DNA of 7,440 bases from Rhodococcus sp. (in: high G+C Gram-positive bacteria) (GCA_012515885.1 JAAYXN010000326.1:1-7440), one strand, 5' to 3'; positions 1 through 5,525 are shown, counted from the first letter of the stretch. Program-made: numbers and translations. The notes: a model not told the origin generated them from the letters alone.

Positions 1-617
1 CCCGTGAATTGGTGCGGGCCGGCCATCACGTGATGCTGATTGAACGCAAAGTCAGCCACGTCGAGCCCGAAGCGGTACCCGAAGCCACCTGGATTCTCGG
101 CGATGCCTGCGAGCTGAGTCTCCTCGAAACCGCCGAACTACACACGTTTGACGTCGTGATCTCAGCGACCGGCGACGACAAAGCAAACCTGGTGCTGAGC
201 CTGCTCGCGAAAACCGAGTTCGGGGTGCGGCGCGTCGTCGCGCGGGTCAACGATCCCCGCAACGAGTGGCTGTTCGACGACTCGTGGGGCGTCGACGTCG
301 CGGTCTCGACGCCACGCATGCTGGCCTCGCTCGTCGAGGAAGCAGTATCTGTTGGTGACCTCGTCCGGTTGATGACGCTGCGTCAGGGTGATGCGAATCT
401 GGTTGAAGTGACCTTGCCGGACGACACTCCCCTTGCTGGCAAGCCGGTCCGCAAGTTGGAGCTGCCCCGCGACGCGGCGCTGGTGACGATTTTGCGGGGC
501 GGCCGGGTCATCGTGCCGCAGCCTGACGACCCCCTAGAAGGTGGCGACGAACTGCTGTTTGTTGCCGCCGAGGACGTTGAAGAGGACCTACAGCGGGCGG
601 TCGGTCTGGTCCCCTGA
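1..617 (+). CDS. ceoC: TrkA family potassium uptake regulator CeoC, 5' end cut by the window
   Basis: Cytoplasmic regulatory subunit of a Trk/Ktr-type potassium uptake system that senses NAD(H) or another nucleotide. The open frame already runs at the left edge (codons Arg-Glu-Leu before the first possible TTG), so the true start and the Gly-rich turn of the Rossmann fold lie outside; about 15 residues seem to be missing. The visible part holds the second strand ending in LIER, whose acidic residue usually contacts the nucleotide ribose, then GDACELSLLE, SATGDDKANL and VARVNDPRNEWLF, all typical of the TrkA-N (RCK) domain. The last 75 or so residues form a TrkA-C domain (LPDDTPLAGKPVRKL to EGGDELLFVA). 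Similarity to M. tuberculosis Rv2692 as remembered is very high, and the partner gene ceoB would be expected just upstream. The gene ends in TGA inside the 3' end of the convergent DUF3159 gene. Confidence 0.93.
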   Translation, partial: RELVRAGHHVMLIERKVSHVEPEAVPEATWILGDACELSLLETAELHTFDVVISATGDDKANLVLSLLAKTEFGVRRVVARVNDPRNEWLFDDSWGVDVAVSTPRMLASLVEEAVSVGDLVRLMTLRQGDANLVEVTLPDDTPLAGKPVRKLELPRDAALVTILRGGRVIVPQPDDPLEGGDELLFVAAEDVEEDLQRAVGLVP

Positions 618-1346
618 CGGGCTGCGGTACGCGTCGTCGGTTGCCTCGATGGCGGTGGCTTCGCTGTCCGTCGTCTCAGTGTCTTCAATACCGCGCTCTG
701 CGCTCATGTTGCTGCGCTCTGCGCTCGTGTCACCGCGGGGTCCGGGCTCGACCAGGCGGTCTGCTTTACGCACCGCCCACACCGTCACCACGAGAGCCAC
801 ACCTGCCAGGGGCCATCCCATCGCGATTCGCGCTACCGCCAACCAGCCAGTCGAATCGGCGTTGTAGAGCAACGCTTGAACGACAAACCGGGACAGGAAC
901 ACCAACGCCCAGACGGCGGTGGCGAGATCGTACGCGCGCACTGCATCGGGGTGGCGCCGCCACAACTGGCCTGAGCCGTTGATGTATCCCCAGATAACGC
1001 CGATCAGGGGGCGGCGAATGACGATCGACACAACGGACGCGACGCCGTACAGGCAGGCGGTGATGATGCCGAAGAGGAAGAACCCGCGGGGATCGCCGAT
1101 GAGCCACGCAATGAGCGCCGAGATCCCCACACCCATAAATCCTGAGATGGCCGGTTGCACTGGTTCACGACGCGCCAAACGCAACAGCAGAATCGCTAGC
1201 GCAACCCCAAGTGCACACCAGATGGCGACCGACAAGTTCCACACCATATTGGCGGGAACGAATACCAAGATCGGCACCGTCGAATACACCAAACCGGAGA
1301 TACCACCGATTTGTTCAAGGACGGTCTGTTCTTTCGTCTCGGTCAC
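588..1346 (-). CDS. DUF3159 family integral membrane protein (Rv2693c-like)
   Basis: Membrane protein of unknown function, family DUF3159. From the chosen GTG start it has 252 residues. It opens with VLEQIGGISGLVYSTVPILV, the characteristic DUF3159 beginning, and has about six hydrophobic segments near residues 19-36, 38-57, 66-84, 88-109, 141-161 and 168-192. The conserved WGYINGSGQLWRRHP stretch lies between helices four and five. A hydrophilic Ser/Thr/Glu/Asp-rich tail of about 58 residues follows. A longer frame from GTG at 1391 (267 residues) exists, but its first 15 residues do not look like the family, so the inner GTG was preferred; a GAGGGG run lies almost against it, closer than an ideal ribosome binding site. 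The gene follows the OB-fold gene on the same strand after about 100 bases and is probably cotranscribed. Its last 30 bases overlap the end of ceoC. Identity is firm; the start is less sure. Confidence 0.9.
   Translation of the reverse strand: MTETKEQTVLEQIGGISGLVYSTVPILVFVPANMVWNLSVAIWCALGVALAILLLRLARREPVQPAISGFMGVGISALIAWLIGDPRGFFLFGIITACLYGVASVVSIVIRRPLIGVIWGYINGSGQLWRRHPDAVRAYDLATAVWALVFLSRFVVQALLYNADSTGWLAVARIAMGWPLAGVALVVTVWAVRKADRLVEPGPRGDTSAERSNMSAERGIEDTETTDSEATAIEATDDAYRSPSGDQTDRPL
693..726 (-). repeat. Short in-frame duplication in the DUF3159 tail
   Basis: The 13-base word GCGCTCTGCGCTC (+ strand) occurs at 693-705 and again at 714-726, a period of 21 bases. It encodes a repeated SAER motif (SAERSNMSAER) in the hydrophilic tail of the DUF3159 protein. 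It looks like a small slippage duplication in a poorly constrained, probably disordered region. Confidence 0.7.
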
Positions 1347-1446
1347 CCCTCGAGAGTGCCATACGTCTGGTGTGGCAGTGCACTTCGCCACTCACGCGCA
1401 GCGCCACCGGCACGTGCGCCCCGCAGTAGGGCCGCGCCAAGTAACG

Positions 1447-1827
1447 CTAGGTCGCGTCGGCGCGCAGTTCGTAATACGGGTTGAAGATCACCTTGTTGCC
1501 GTCACGCTCACCGACACGGCCACGTACGAGAAGCCGCGTACCCGCCTCAATTCCGTGAATGCGGCGGCGTCCGATCCACACCAAGGTGATCTCGTCGGTG
1601 CCATCAAAGAAACCGGCCACGACATCTGCGCGGCCTGACGCGGATCGCGCCTCAACGCTGCGGAGCCGACCGATCAGGGTGACTTCATCGCCACGCTGAC
1701 AATCACAGGCGTGGGTGGCGCCTTCCTCGCGGGAGGAATCGGCCATCTCCTGTGCGTCACGCTCTCCGACGTCCTCGGTGAGTGCGCGCGTCCACCGACG
1801 GATGTAGCTGGCCGCGGCCGATGCCAT
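1447..1827 (-). CDS. OB-fold nucleic acid binding domain protein (Rv2694c-like)
   Basis: Small cytoplasmic protein of 126 residues with an OB-fold of the tRNA_anti/RecG wedge type, which usually binds single-stranded nucleic acid; the substrate is unknown. The fold covers about residues 47-120: GDEVTLIGRLRSVEAR (strands 1 and 2), VVAGFFDGTDEITLVWIGRR (strands 3 and 4), then RLLVRGRVGERDGNKVIFNP (strand 5), ending in the Asn-Pro-Tyr-Tyr motif common in these proteins. Residues 1-45 are more polar and include CDC at 41-43. The ATG start is supported by AGGAG five bases upstream. Length and motifs match the M. tuberculosis homologue as remembered, and the position next to the DUF3159 gene is conserved. 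It is the first gene of a likely two-gene operon with DUF3159. Confidence 0.9.
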   Translation of the reverse strand: MASAAASYIRRWTRALTEDVGERDAQEMADSSREEGATHACDCQRGDEVTLIGRLRSVEARSASGRADVVAGFFDGTDEITLVWIGRRRIHGIEAGTRLLVRGRVGERDGNKVIFNPYYELRADAT

Positions 1828-1832
1828 GAGTG

Positions 1833-1837
1833 CTCCT
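1833..1837 (-). promoter_or_regulatory. Ribosome binding site of the OB-fold gene
   Basis: On the minus strand AGGAG stands five bases before the ATG at 1827 (GCAGGAGCACTCATG). This is good spacing and fixes the start of the OB-fold gene. Confidence 0.75.
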
Positions 1838-1891
1838 GCAGTTCCGCGGCGCGGCGGTGGCCTCGCCGCACATTCTCCTTGCGGTCCTTCC

Positions 1892-1897
1892 AGCGTA
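1892..1897 (-). promoter_or_regulatory. Possible -10 element for the OB-fold/DUF3159 operon
   Basis: TACGCT on the minus strand fits the actinobacterial TANNNT -10 consensus and would give a leader of nearly 60 bases before the OB-fold ATG. No convincing -35 hexamer is present at 16-18 bases, so this is only a candidate. Confidence 0.25.
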
Positions 1898-1973
1898 GGC
1901 GCTTTCCGTCAGGGGAGCCACACAGGCAAAAAGGGCAATCATCCACCCTGACGCGGCGAGAACAGGCAGGGGT

Positions 1974-1983
1974 GCACCGGTGC
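1974..1983. promoter_or_regulatory. Palindrome upstream of the hydrolase gene, possible operator
   Basis: GCACCGGTGC is a perfect 10-base palindrome about 30 bases before the hydrolase ATG, flanked by one mismatch and then a further G:C pair. It could be a binding site for a dimeric regulator or chance in GC-rich DNA. No TANNNT -10 element was found on the plus strand between about 1898 and 2014, so the hydrolase promoter is not evident. Confidence 0.25.
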
Positions 1984-2014
1984 CCGACTGGGTGCGTGCG
2001 CCACACTCAGTGGC

Positions 2015-2722
2015 ATGCAGAACGCTGAGTCGACGGTCGCTGTCATCATGCCCGGCACCGGATCTGATGCCGCCTTCGTTCGTGAAGCCTTCACCGCACC
2101 ACTTGCCCGCGTTGGTGTGACTCTCATTGCGCCCGAACCTGATCCGCACCGCGTCGTCGCCAGCTACCTCGACGCCCTCGATGCGGCTGCCGAGCAGCAC
2201 GGACAGATTGTGCTGGGCGGGGTGTCACTGGGTGCTGCCGTCGCCGTGAATTGGGCAAGGACCCGACCTGAGGCCACAATCGCTGTCCTCGCGGCTCTCC
2301 CTCCGTGGACCGGGGCCGCCGAACAGGCCCCCGCGGCCTTGAGCGCGCGGTACACCGCTGATGCTCTACGCACTGACGGGCTCGCCGAGGTCACAGCACG
2401 CATGCAGGCATCCAGCCCCCCATGGCTCGCGCGAACGCTGACCCGCTCGTGGGCCACACATGGCGACGGTCTAGCCGACGCATTGGAAGAAGCTGCGGCC
2501 TACATCGCACCGACCACGTCTGAGCTTCGCGATGTCACTGCTCCTGTGGCGATCGCGGCCGCAGGCGATGACGCCGTACACCCCGCAGCCGTAGCCGAGG
2601 AATGGGCGACCGCCCTACCCCGGGTACACGTGCAGACGCTCTCACTCAGCGACCTTGCCACCCACCCGTCCGCGCTCGGTCACGCCTGCGTCGACGCATG
2701 GGTAGCAGTTGGTTCGGCTTAA
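2015..2722 (+). CDS. Small alpha/beta hydrolase fold protein (Rv2695-like)
   Basis: Predicted cytoplasmic alpha/beta hydrolase of 235 residues; the substrate is unknown. An early strand and oxyanion turn (VAVIMPGTGSD, residues 8-18) is followed by the nucleophile elbow GGVSLGAA, a GxSxG motif with Ser71. Probable acid residues are Asp185/Asp186 in AGDDAVHP, and His223 in LGHA is the likely catalytic histidine. Residues 95-165 are helical and Ala-rich and would form a small cap. No signal peptide or membrane segment is seen. The ATG lacks a clear ribosome binding site, but the protein begins immediately before the first core strand, as expected. The position between the OB-fold and DUF3710 genes is the same as in M. 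tuberculosis. Its TAA directly abuts the TAG of the convergent DUF3710 gene. Confidence 0.88.
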   Translation: MQNAESTVAVIMPGTGSDAAFVREAFTAPLARVGVTLIAPEPDPHRVVASYLDALDAAAEQHGQIVLGGVSLGAAVAVNWARTRPEATIAVLAALPPWTGAAEQAPAALSARYTADALRTDGLAEVTARMQASSPPWLARTLTRSWATHGDGLADALEEAAAYIAPTTSELRDVTAPVAIAAAGDDAVHPAAVAEEWATALPRVHVQTLSLSDLATHPSALGHACVDAWVAVGSA

Positions 2723-2741
2723 CTAGCCGCCAAGCTGCTGC
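2702..2741. terminator. Hairpin spanning both stop codons of hydrolase and DUF3710, likely two-way terminator
   Basis: An imperfect inverted repeat is centred on the abutting stop codons. AGCAG (2704-2708), TTGG (2709-2712) and CGGCT (2715-2719) pair with AGCCG (2725-2729), CCAA (2730-2733) and CTGCT (2735-2739) around the loop TAACT. This gives 14 Watson-Crick pairs, with a two-base bulge on the left and a one-base bulge on the right; a T:G and a G:C pair extend it to 2702/2741. There is no U-tract on either side, which is common for actinobacterial terminators. The symmetry would serve both converging transcripts. Confidence 0.6.
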
Positions 2742-3928
2742 ATCGCTGAACCACCCGCACCGCGGCGACGGTTCTTGTCCTGCTCTGCCACCGGCTTCGC
2801 CGACGCCTGAGGCTGGGTCGGCGGCGCGGGTGGAGTCTGCCCGGGAGGCCGCTGGAACAGCGGATTTTGGGCGGTCGGATTCTGGCCACCTGGAATCTGG
2901 CCACCAGGGTTCTGGGCTTGCGGGTTGGGCTGGGGAGCCTGCGGCTGCCCCGCCTGAGGGGAGTTCTGGAACAGCGGGTTCTGCGGCTGGGCAGCGGCTG
3001 CCGCCGCTTGCTGACGTGCAACTTCCTCCTGCTGAGCGCGGGCCGCGAGCTGCTGCTCGTGGGCTTGAGCGAGCTGCTGTGCTAGAGACTCAGGCAGGAC
3101 CACCGGCAGCGGGGTGCGGGTGGGCTGCGGGTCATCGCCACGTTTGACCACCGTGTCCGCCAGCATTTCGCGGGCCGTGGCAACGAGCGGAGAGTTGGCC
3201 GCGACATTGCCCTGGGGGCCAGCGACGACGCACCGCACCATCCAGCGGTACCCATCGATGCCGATGAAGCGCAAGTCTGCCTGCCCGGTGGAGGCGAACA
3301 CCTCGCGGCCCCACGGACCGTTTTCGACCGACACCTTCGCGTTGTCAGTGCGCAGCGAGTCCGCGAGGTCAGCAGCAACTTCACGCCACTGTCCCGGCGA
3401 CTTCGGCGCAGCATATGCAGCCACCGTCACACGCCCGTGCTCGGTGACGATATGTACCGCCTGCGGCGCACCAGCAGATGACATCTCCACCTGAAGCTGG
3501 GAATTTGGCGGCATCGGAACAAAAACAGACCCCAGGTCAATACGGTTCCAGCCGTCGCCCTCAACCGGGTTGTCACCATCGAGGTCCTCGAAGCTATACG
3601 GCCCCTCGTTGATCGGGTCGGGGCCGGAATACTCCGCACCCTCGTCGTCAGGAGAGCCAGCTTCAGCGTCGCCTTCCGACCAACCCTGCTCCTCGTACTG
3701 GCCGTCGGCATACTCACCGTCTTCGGCGTAGTACTCACCCTCGGCATAGTCGTCGCTGTACTCAGAGGCATCGCTGTACCCAGACCCGTCGGCGTAGTCG
3801 CCGTCGGCGTACTCAGCGTCGCTGTAGTACTCCCCCGACTCGTACGAATCGTCGTCGTAGCCGTCCCCGGTCGCGACGTCCTGGGATTGGTCGCGATCGC
3901 GGCGATCCTTCTTCTTGCGGCCGAACAT
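2723..3928 (-). CDS. DUF3710 family protein with long acidic/Tyr-rich and Gln/Pro-rich extensions (Rv2696c-like)
   Basis: Family of unknown function whose gene almost always lies next to dut. The 401-residue product is much longer than the M. tuberculosis homologue (about 260). Residues 1-10 are basic (MFGRKKKDRR), as usual in the family. Residues 21-111 are an acidic region with 15 tyrosines spaced about every five residues (units such as EYADG, DYADG, GEYYAE). The conserved core is about residues 126-275: RIDLGSVFVPMP, then QLQVEM, GQWREVAADLADSL, WGREVF, and FIGIDGYRWMVRCVVAGP. Residues 283-310 may form an Ala/Gln-rich coiled helix. The C-terminus is rich in Pro, Gln and Asn with two NPLFQ copies, and ends in a basic patch and MQQLGG. 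No membrane segment is seen, so it is probably cytoplasmic with disordered arms. It starts three bases after the dut stop codon and is almost certainly cotranscribed with dut. Confidence 0.92.
   Translation of the reverse strand: MFGRKKKDRRDRDQSQDVATGDGYDDDSYESGEYYSDAEYADGDYADGSGYSDASEYSDDYAEGEYYAEDGEYADGQYEEQGWSEGDAEAGSPDDEGAEYSGPDPINEGPYSFEDLDGDNPVEGDGWNRIDLGSVFVPMPPNSQLQVEMSSAGAPQAVHIVTEHGRVTVAAYAAPKSPGQWREVAADLADSLRTDNAKVSVENGPWGREVFASTGQADLRFIGIDGYRWMVRCVVAGPQGNVAANSPLVATAREMLADTVVKRGDDPQPTRTPLPVVLPESLAQQLAQAHEQQLAARAQQEEVARQQAAAAAAQPQNPLFQNSPQAGQPQAPQPNPQAQNPGGQIPGGQNPTAQNPLFQRPPGQTPPAPPTQPQASAKPVAEQDKNRRRGAGGSAMQQLGG
2852..2980 (-). repeat. Repeats in the Pro/Gln/Asn-rich DUF3710 C-terminus
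   Basis: A 15-base near-identical direct repeat (CTGGAACAGCGG followed by A or G, then TT) lies at 2852-2866 and 2966-2980 and encodes NPLFQ twice. Between them a 15-base period, with CTGGCCACC at 2882-2890 and 2897-2905, encodes PGGQI/PGGQN. The repeats keep the reading frame and the residue pattern. Confidence 0.75.
3689..3859 (-). repeat. Degenerate tyrosine/acidic repeat in the DUF3710 N-terminus
   Basis: This stretch encodes residues 24-80 of the DUF3710 protein, with tyrosines at 24, 29, 34, 35, 40, 45, 51, 57, 61, 66, 67, 73 and 78 set in Asp, Glu, Ser, Ala and Gly. At DNA level the words GTCGGCGTA and TCGCTGTA recur on the plus strand with period about 15-18, but the copies are degenerate, so the pattern is maintained more at the protein than at the DNA level. 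Confidence 0.7.
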
Positions 3929-3931
3929 CGT

Positions 3932-4420
3932 TTAGATTCCTTCCACATTCACGAGGGAGGCGTGGCCGCCACTCGATCCGTACCCACCAGCCCCCCGGCT
4001 GGTTTCATCCAATGCGTCGACCTCAACAAACGAGACCAATTCGACGCGCTGTACAAGCAGCTGAGCGATCCGGTCGCCACGAGAAATCTCGATCGGCGTC
4101 TGCTGATCGTGGTTAATCAGACACACCTTGATCTCACCGCGGTATCCCGCATCAACAGTTCCTGGTGTGTTCACGATGGACAATCCCGACCGAGCTGCGA
4201 GCCCTGAACGCGGGTGGATGAGCCCCACCGTTCCCATCGGCAACGCCACAGCAATACCCGTTCCCACAAGCACCCGTTGGCCCGGTTCGATCGTCACATC
4301 AATCGTGGAACACAGATCGACACCGGCATCACCGGGGTGCGCGCGCTGCGGGATGGGAATGCCCGGGTCAAGGCGCTGCAATGCGATCGGCGGCAAGGGG
4401 GACGATGAAAGGTCGCTCAC
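3932..4420 (-). CDS. dut: Deoxyuridine 5'-triphosphate nucleotidohydrolase (dUTPase)
   Basis: Homotrimeric cytoplasmic enzyme that hydrolyses dUTP to dUMP and diphosphate, keeping uracil out of DNA and supplying dTMP synthesis. All five motifs are present (numbering from GTG at 4420, 162 residues): PGDAGVDL (29-36), PRSGLA (70-75), GTVDAGYRGE (87-96) with catalytic Asp90 and uracil-pocket Tyr93, RGDRIAQLL (114-122), and the Gly-rich C-terminal arm RGAGGYGSSGG (142-152) with its Arg finger. The aromatic or His residue that stacks on uracil in the arm (His in M. tuberculosis, Phe in many others) is Tyr147 here. The mycobacterial insert AGLAS is absent between DE and TSRG. GTG at 4426 is an alternative start two codons upstream; the inner GTG was chosen because a TAGGCT -10 element would place the transcript start between the two. 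First gene of the dut-DUF3710 operon. Confidence 0.96.
   Translation of the reverse strand: MSDLSSSPLPPIALQRLDPGIPIPQRAHPGDAGVDLCSTIDVTIEPGQRVLVGTGIAVALPMGTVGLIHPRSGLAARSGLSIVNTPGTVDAGYRGEIKVCLINHDQQTPIEISRGDRIAQLLVQRVELVSFVEVDALDETSRGAGGYGSSGGHASLVNVEGI
3937..3944 (-). promoter_or_regulatory. Ribosome binding site of DUF3710 inside the end of dut
   Basis: GGAAGGAA on the minus strand lies in the last codons of dut, with AAGGAA ending eight bases before the DUF3710 ATG at 3928. The dut TAA lies between this site and the ATG, an arrangement that favours translational coupling of the two genes. Confidence 0.7.
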
Positions 4421-4428
4421 GTGCACCG

Positions 4429-4434
4429 AGCCTA
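4429..4434 (-). promoter_or_regulatory. Possible -10 element for dut
   Basis: TAGGCT on the minus strand fits TANNNT. With six bases to the start site, transcription would begin at about 4422, two bases before GTG 4420 and downstream of GTG 4426. That would give an almost leaderless dut mRNA. No clear -35 hexamer and no good ribosome binding site are present. Confidence 0.35.
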
Positions 4435-4449
4435 CTCGTTAATGGCGAC

Positions 4450-4462
4450 TATCCTGGCTACG
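4450..4462 (+). promoter_or_regulatory. Promoter -10 element giving a leaderless DUF3093 mRNA
   Basis: TATCCT at 4450-4455 is a strong actinobacterial -10 element. The six bases GGCTAC separate it from GTG at 4462, so the predicted transcript start coincides with the first base of the start codon. No Shine-Dalgarno sequence is present and no good -35 is visible, both usual for leaderless genes in this group. Confidence 0.6.
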
Positions 4463-5001
4463 TGTCCGAAACGCCCCCTCCTCATGTCGCCGTGAACGCC
4501 GCCACCTCCAGCCAGCCCGCTGGCCCCGCCCCCACCGTTCTGTATTCGGAACGCCAGTGGGTACCGGTGTGGTGGTGGTTAGCTGCCCTAGCCGTCGCTG
4601 GGCTACTCGCCGCTGAAGTTCACATGGGCGCCCCCGGCCTGCGCGCCTGGCTGCCCTACGTCCTGCTGCTACCGCTACCGATCTGGGCCATGTTGTGGCT
4701 GGGGCGCCACCGCGTCCAGGTTGTTTATCGCGGGGATGACACCTACCTCGAAGTGGGCGGCGCCAGCCTGCCCGTGTCCGTGATCTCCCGAGTCGCTGCC
4801 GTGCCAGCATCAGCAAAAAGCGCAGCGTTAGGGCGTCAACTCGATCCTGCAGCCTTCCTGCAGCACCGCGTATGGATCGGACCACTCGTCCTCGTCGTCC
4901 TCGACGACGAAGACGACCCCACCCCGTACTGGCTGGTCAGCAGCCGCCGCGCCGAAAAACTCGTTGAGGTCCTAGAAACTGCGCGAGGGCCGCGGGTCTA
5001 A
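4462..5001 (+). CDS. DUF3093 family membrane protein (Rv2698-like)
   Basis: Membrane-anchored protein of unknown function, 179 residues. A Pro/Ala-rich N-terminus (1-26) leads to the family signature LYSERQWVPVWWW (27-39). Two transmembrane helices follow at about 34-52 and 62-80, with LGRHRVQVVYRGDDTYLEVGG (80-100) starting a C-terminal domain that looks like a beta-rich, PH-like fold. This domain contains WIGPLVLVVLDDEDDPTPYW (138-157) and SSRRAEKLVEVL (160-171). The frame is open upstream to ATG 4381, but that would overlap dut and lie before the promoter. The GTG at 4462 fits both the family length (about 160 in M. tuberculosis) and the leaderless start. The gene is divergent from dut with only about 40 bases between them, and is followed by a hairpin overlapping its stop codon. 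Confidence 0.9.
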   Translation: MSETPPPHVAVNAATSSQPAGPAPTVLYSERQWVPVWWWLAALAVAGLLAAEVHMGAPGLRAWLPYVLLLPLPIWAMLWLGRHRVQVVYRGDDTYLEVGGASLPVSVISRVAAVPASAKSAALGRQLDPAAFLQHRVWIGPLVLVVLDDEDDPTPYWLVSSRRAEKLVEVLETARGPRV

Positions 5002-5014
5002 ACCCACGGCCCTC
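4985..5014. terminator. GC-rich terminator hairpin after DUF3093
   Basis: GAGGGCCGCGGGT (4985-4997) pairs with ACCCACGGCCCTC (5002-5014) in a 13-base stem with one mismatch, around the loop CTAA, which includes the last two bases of the TAA stop. There is no U-tract, as is common in high-GC actinobacteria. It lies between the convergent DUF3093 and DUF4193 genes and could stop transcription from both sides. Confidence 0.75.
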
Positions 5015-5036
5015 ACTACAGTTCTCGATACTCGAA

Positions 5037-5339
5037 TTAGGCAGCGCAATCTCGGCAGGTCAAGTCACCTGCAACTTCGCTGACCAACCGGCTGCGGTGG
5101 TGCACAAGGAAGCAGCTAGAGCAGGTGAACTCGTCAGCCTGCTTTGGCACAACCCGTACCGACAGTTCTTCACCGGAAAGGTCCGCGCCGGGAAGCTCAA
5201 AAGATTCCGCGGTATCCGTTTCGTCAATATCGACAACCGCCGACTGCGCCTCGTTCCGGCGGGCCTTCAACTCCTCAAGTGAGTCCTCGGACACGTCGTC
5301 GGAGTCGGTCCGGCGTGGTGCGTCGTAGTCAGTTGCCAT
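5037..5339 (-). CDS. DUF4193 family small zinc-ribbon-like protein (Rv2699c-like)
   Basis: Cytoplasmic protein of exactly 100 residues, the usual length of this family; function unknown. It starts with an acidic segment (MATDYDAPRRTDSDDVSEDS), then a charged stretch LEELKARRNEAQSAVVDIDE (21-40), then LPGADLSGEELSVRVVPKQADEF. It ends in two CxxC pairs, Cys73/Cys76 and Cys95/Cys98, separated by an HH dipeptide at 80-81, so it very likely binds one zinc ion. Such a layout suits contact with RNA polymerase or nucleic acid, but that is inference only. The start is well supported: ATG preceded by AAGGGGA seven bases upstream. It is single on its strand, with a terminator hairpin beyond its stop and a long hairpin-rich upstream region. 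Confidence 0.93.
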   Translation of the reverse strand: MATDYDAPRRTDSDDVSEDSLEELKARRNEAQSAVVDIDETDTAESFELPGADLSGEELSVRVVPKQADEFTCSSCFLVHHRSRLVSEVAGDLTCRDCAA

Positions 5340-5384
5340 TTCTTCTTCCCCTTGGTTATTCGCACATCCCGGTTAGACGACCAA

Positions 5385-5402
5385 CTACCCACAACTGGGT
5401 AG
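5385..5402. promoter_or_regulatory. Perfect inverted repeat upstream of DUF4193
   Basis: CTACCCA (5385-5391) and TGGGTAG (5396-5402) form a perfect 7-base inverted repeat around CAAC, starting 46 bases before the DUF4193 start codon. It could be an operator for a dimeric regulator or a stem in the DUF4193 leader. There is no U-tract, so a terminator is less likely. Confidence 0.4.
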
Positions 5403-5441
5403 CCGATACGTCTCCCGCTACTGCGATGCGGTTCTCACGTC

Positions 5442-5471
5442 TCGATGGAGCACAACGCGTCAGCTCCTCGA
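5442..5471. other. Imperfect hairpin in the DUF4193-cei intergenic region
   Basis: TCGA (5442-5445) and GGAGC (5447-5451) pair with GCTCC (5463-5467) and TCGA (5468-5471). This gives nine base pairs with one bulged T and an 11-base loop (ACAACGCGTCA). An outer GTCTCG/CGAGAC pair (5439-5444 and 5480-5485) is a competing option. It could belong to a DUF4193 leader or to a small RNA. Confidence 0.35.
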
Positions 5472-5494
5472 CAGGTGCCCGAGACCGACGATCG

Positions 5495-5504
5495 AAAATA
5501 TGAT
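5495..5504. promoter_or_regulatory. AT-rich island with -10 elements on both strands
   Basis: AAAATATGAT stands out in GC-rich DNA. On the plus strand TATGAT (5499-5504) is close to the ideal -10. On the minus strand TATTTT (5500 to 5495) also fits TANNNT. TCGACA at 5468-5473 resembles a -35, but lies 25 bases away, too far for normal spacing. A plus-strand start near 5511 would give a leader of nearly 290 bases before cei; a minus-strand start near 5488 a leader of about 150 bases before DUF4193. Confidence 0.35.
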
Positions 5505-5525
5505 CTGCGCCTCATTTTTCGGGTC

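Noticed and set aside
1347..1446. Possible terminator between the OB-fold and DUF3159 genes (GTGGC/GCCAC hairpin)
   Set aside because: Only five pairs with a ten-base loop; too weak to call against cotranscription.
919..1638. Plus-strand frame of 239 residues across DUF3159 and the OB-fold gene
   Set aside because: It crosses two clearly recognised minus-strand genes, and its composition is typical of an antisense shadow in GC-rich DNA.
2602..3147. Plus-strand frame of 181 residues opposite the DUF3710 gene
   Set aside because: It is a mirror of the Pro/Gln-rich DUF3710 tail, runs out of the hydrolase end in another frame, and has no family resemblance or ribosome binding site.
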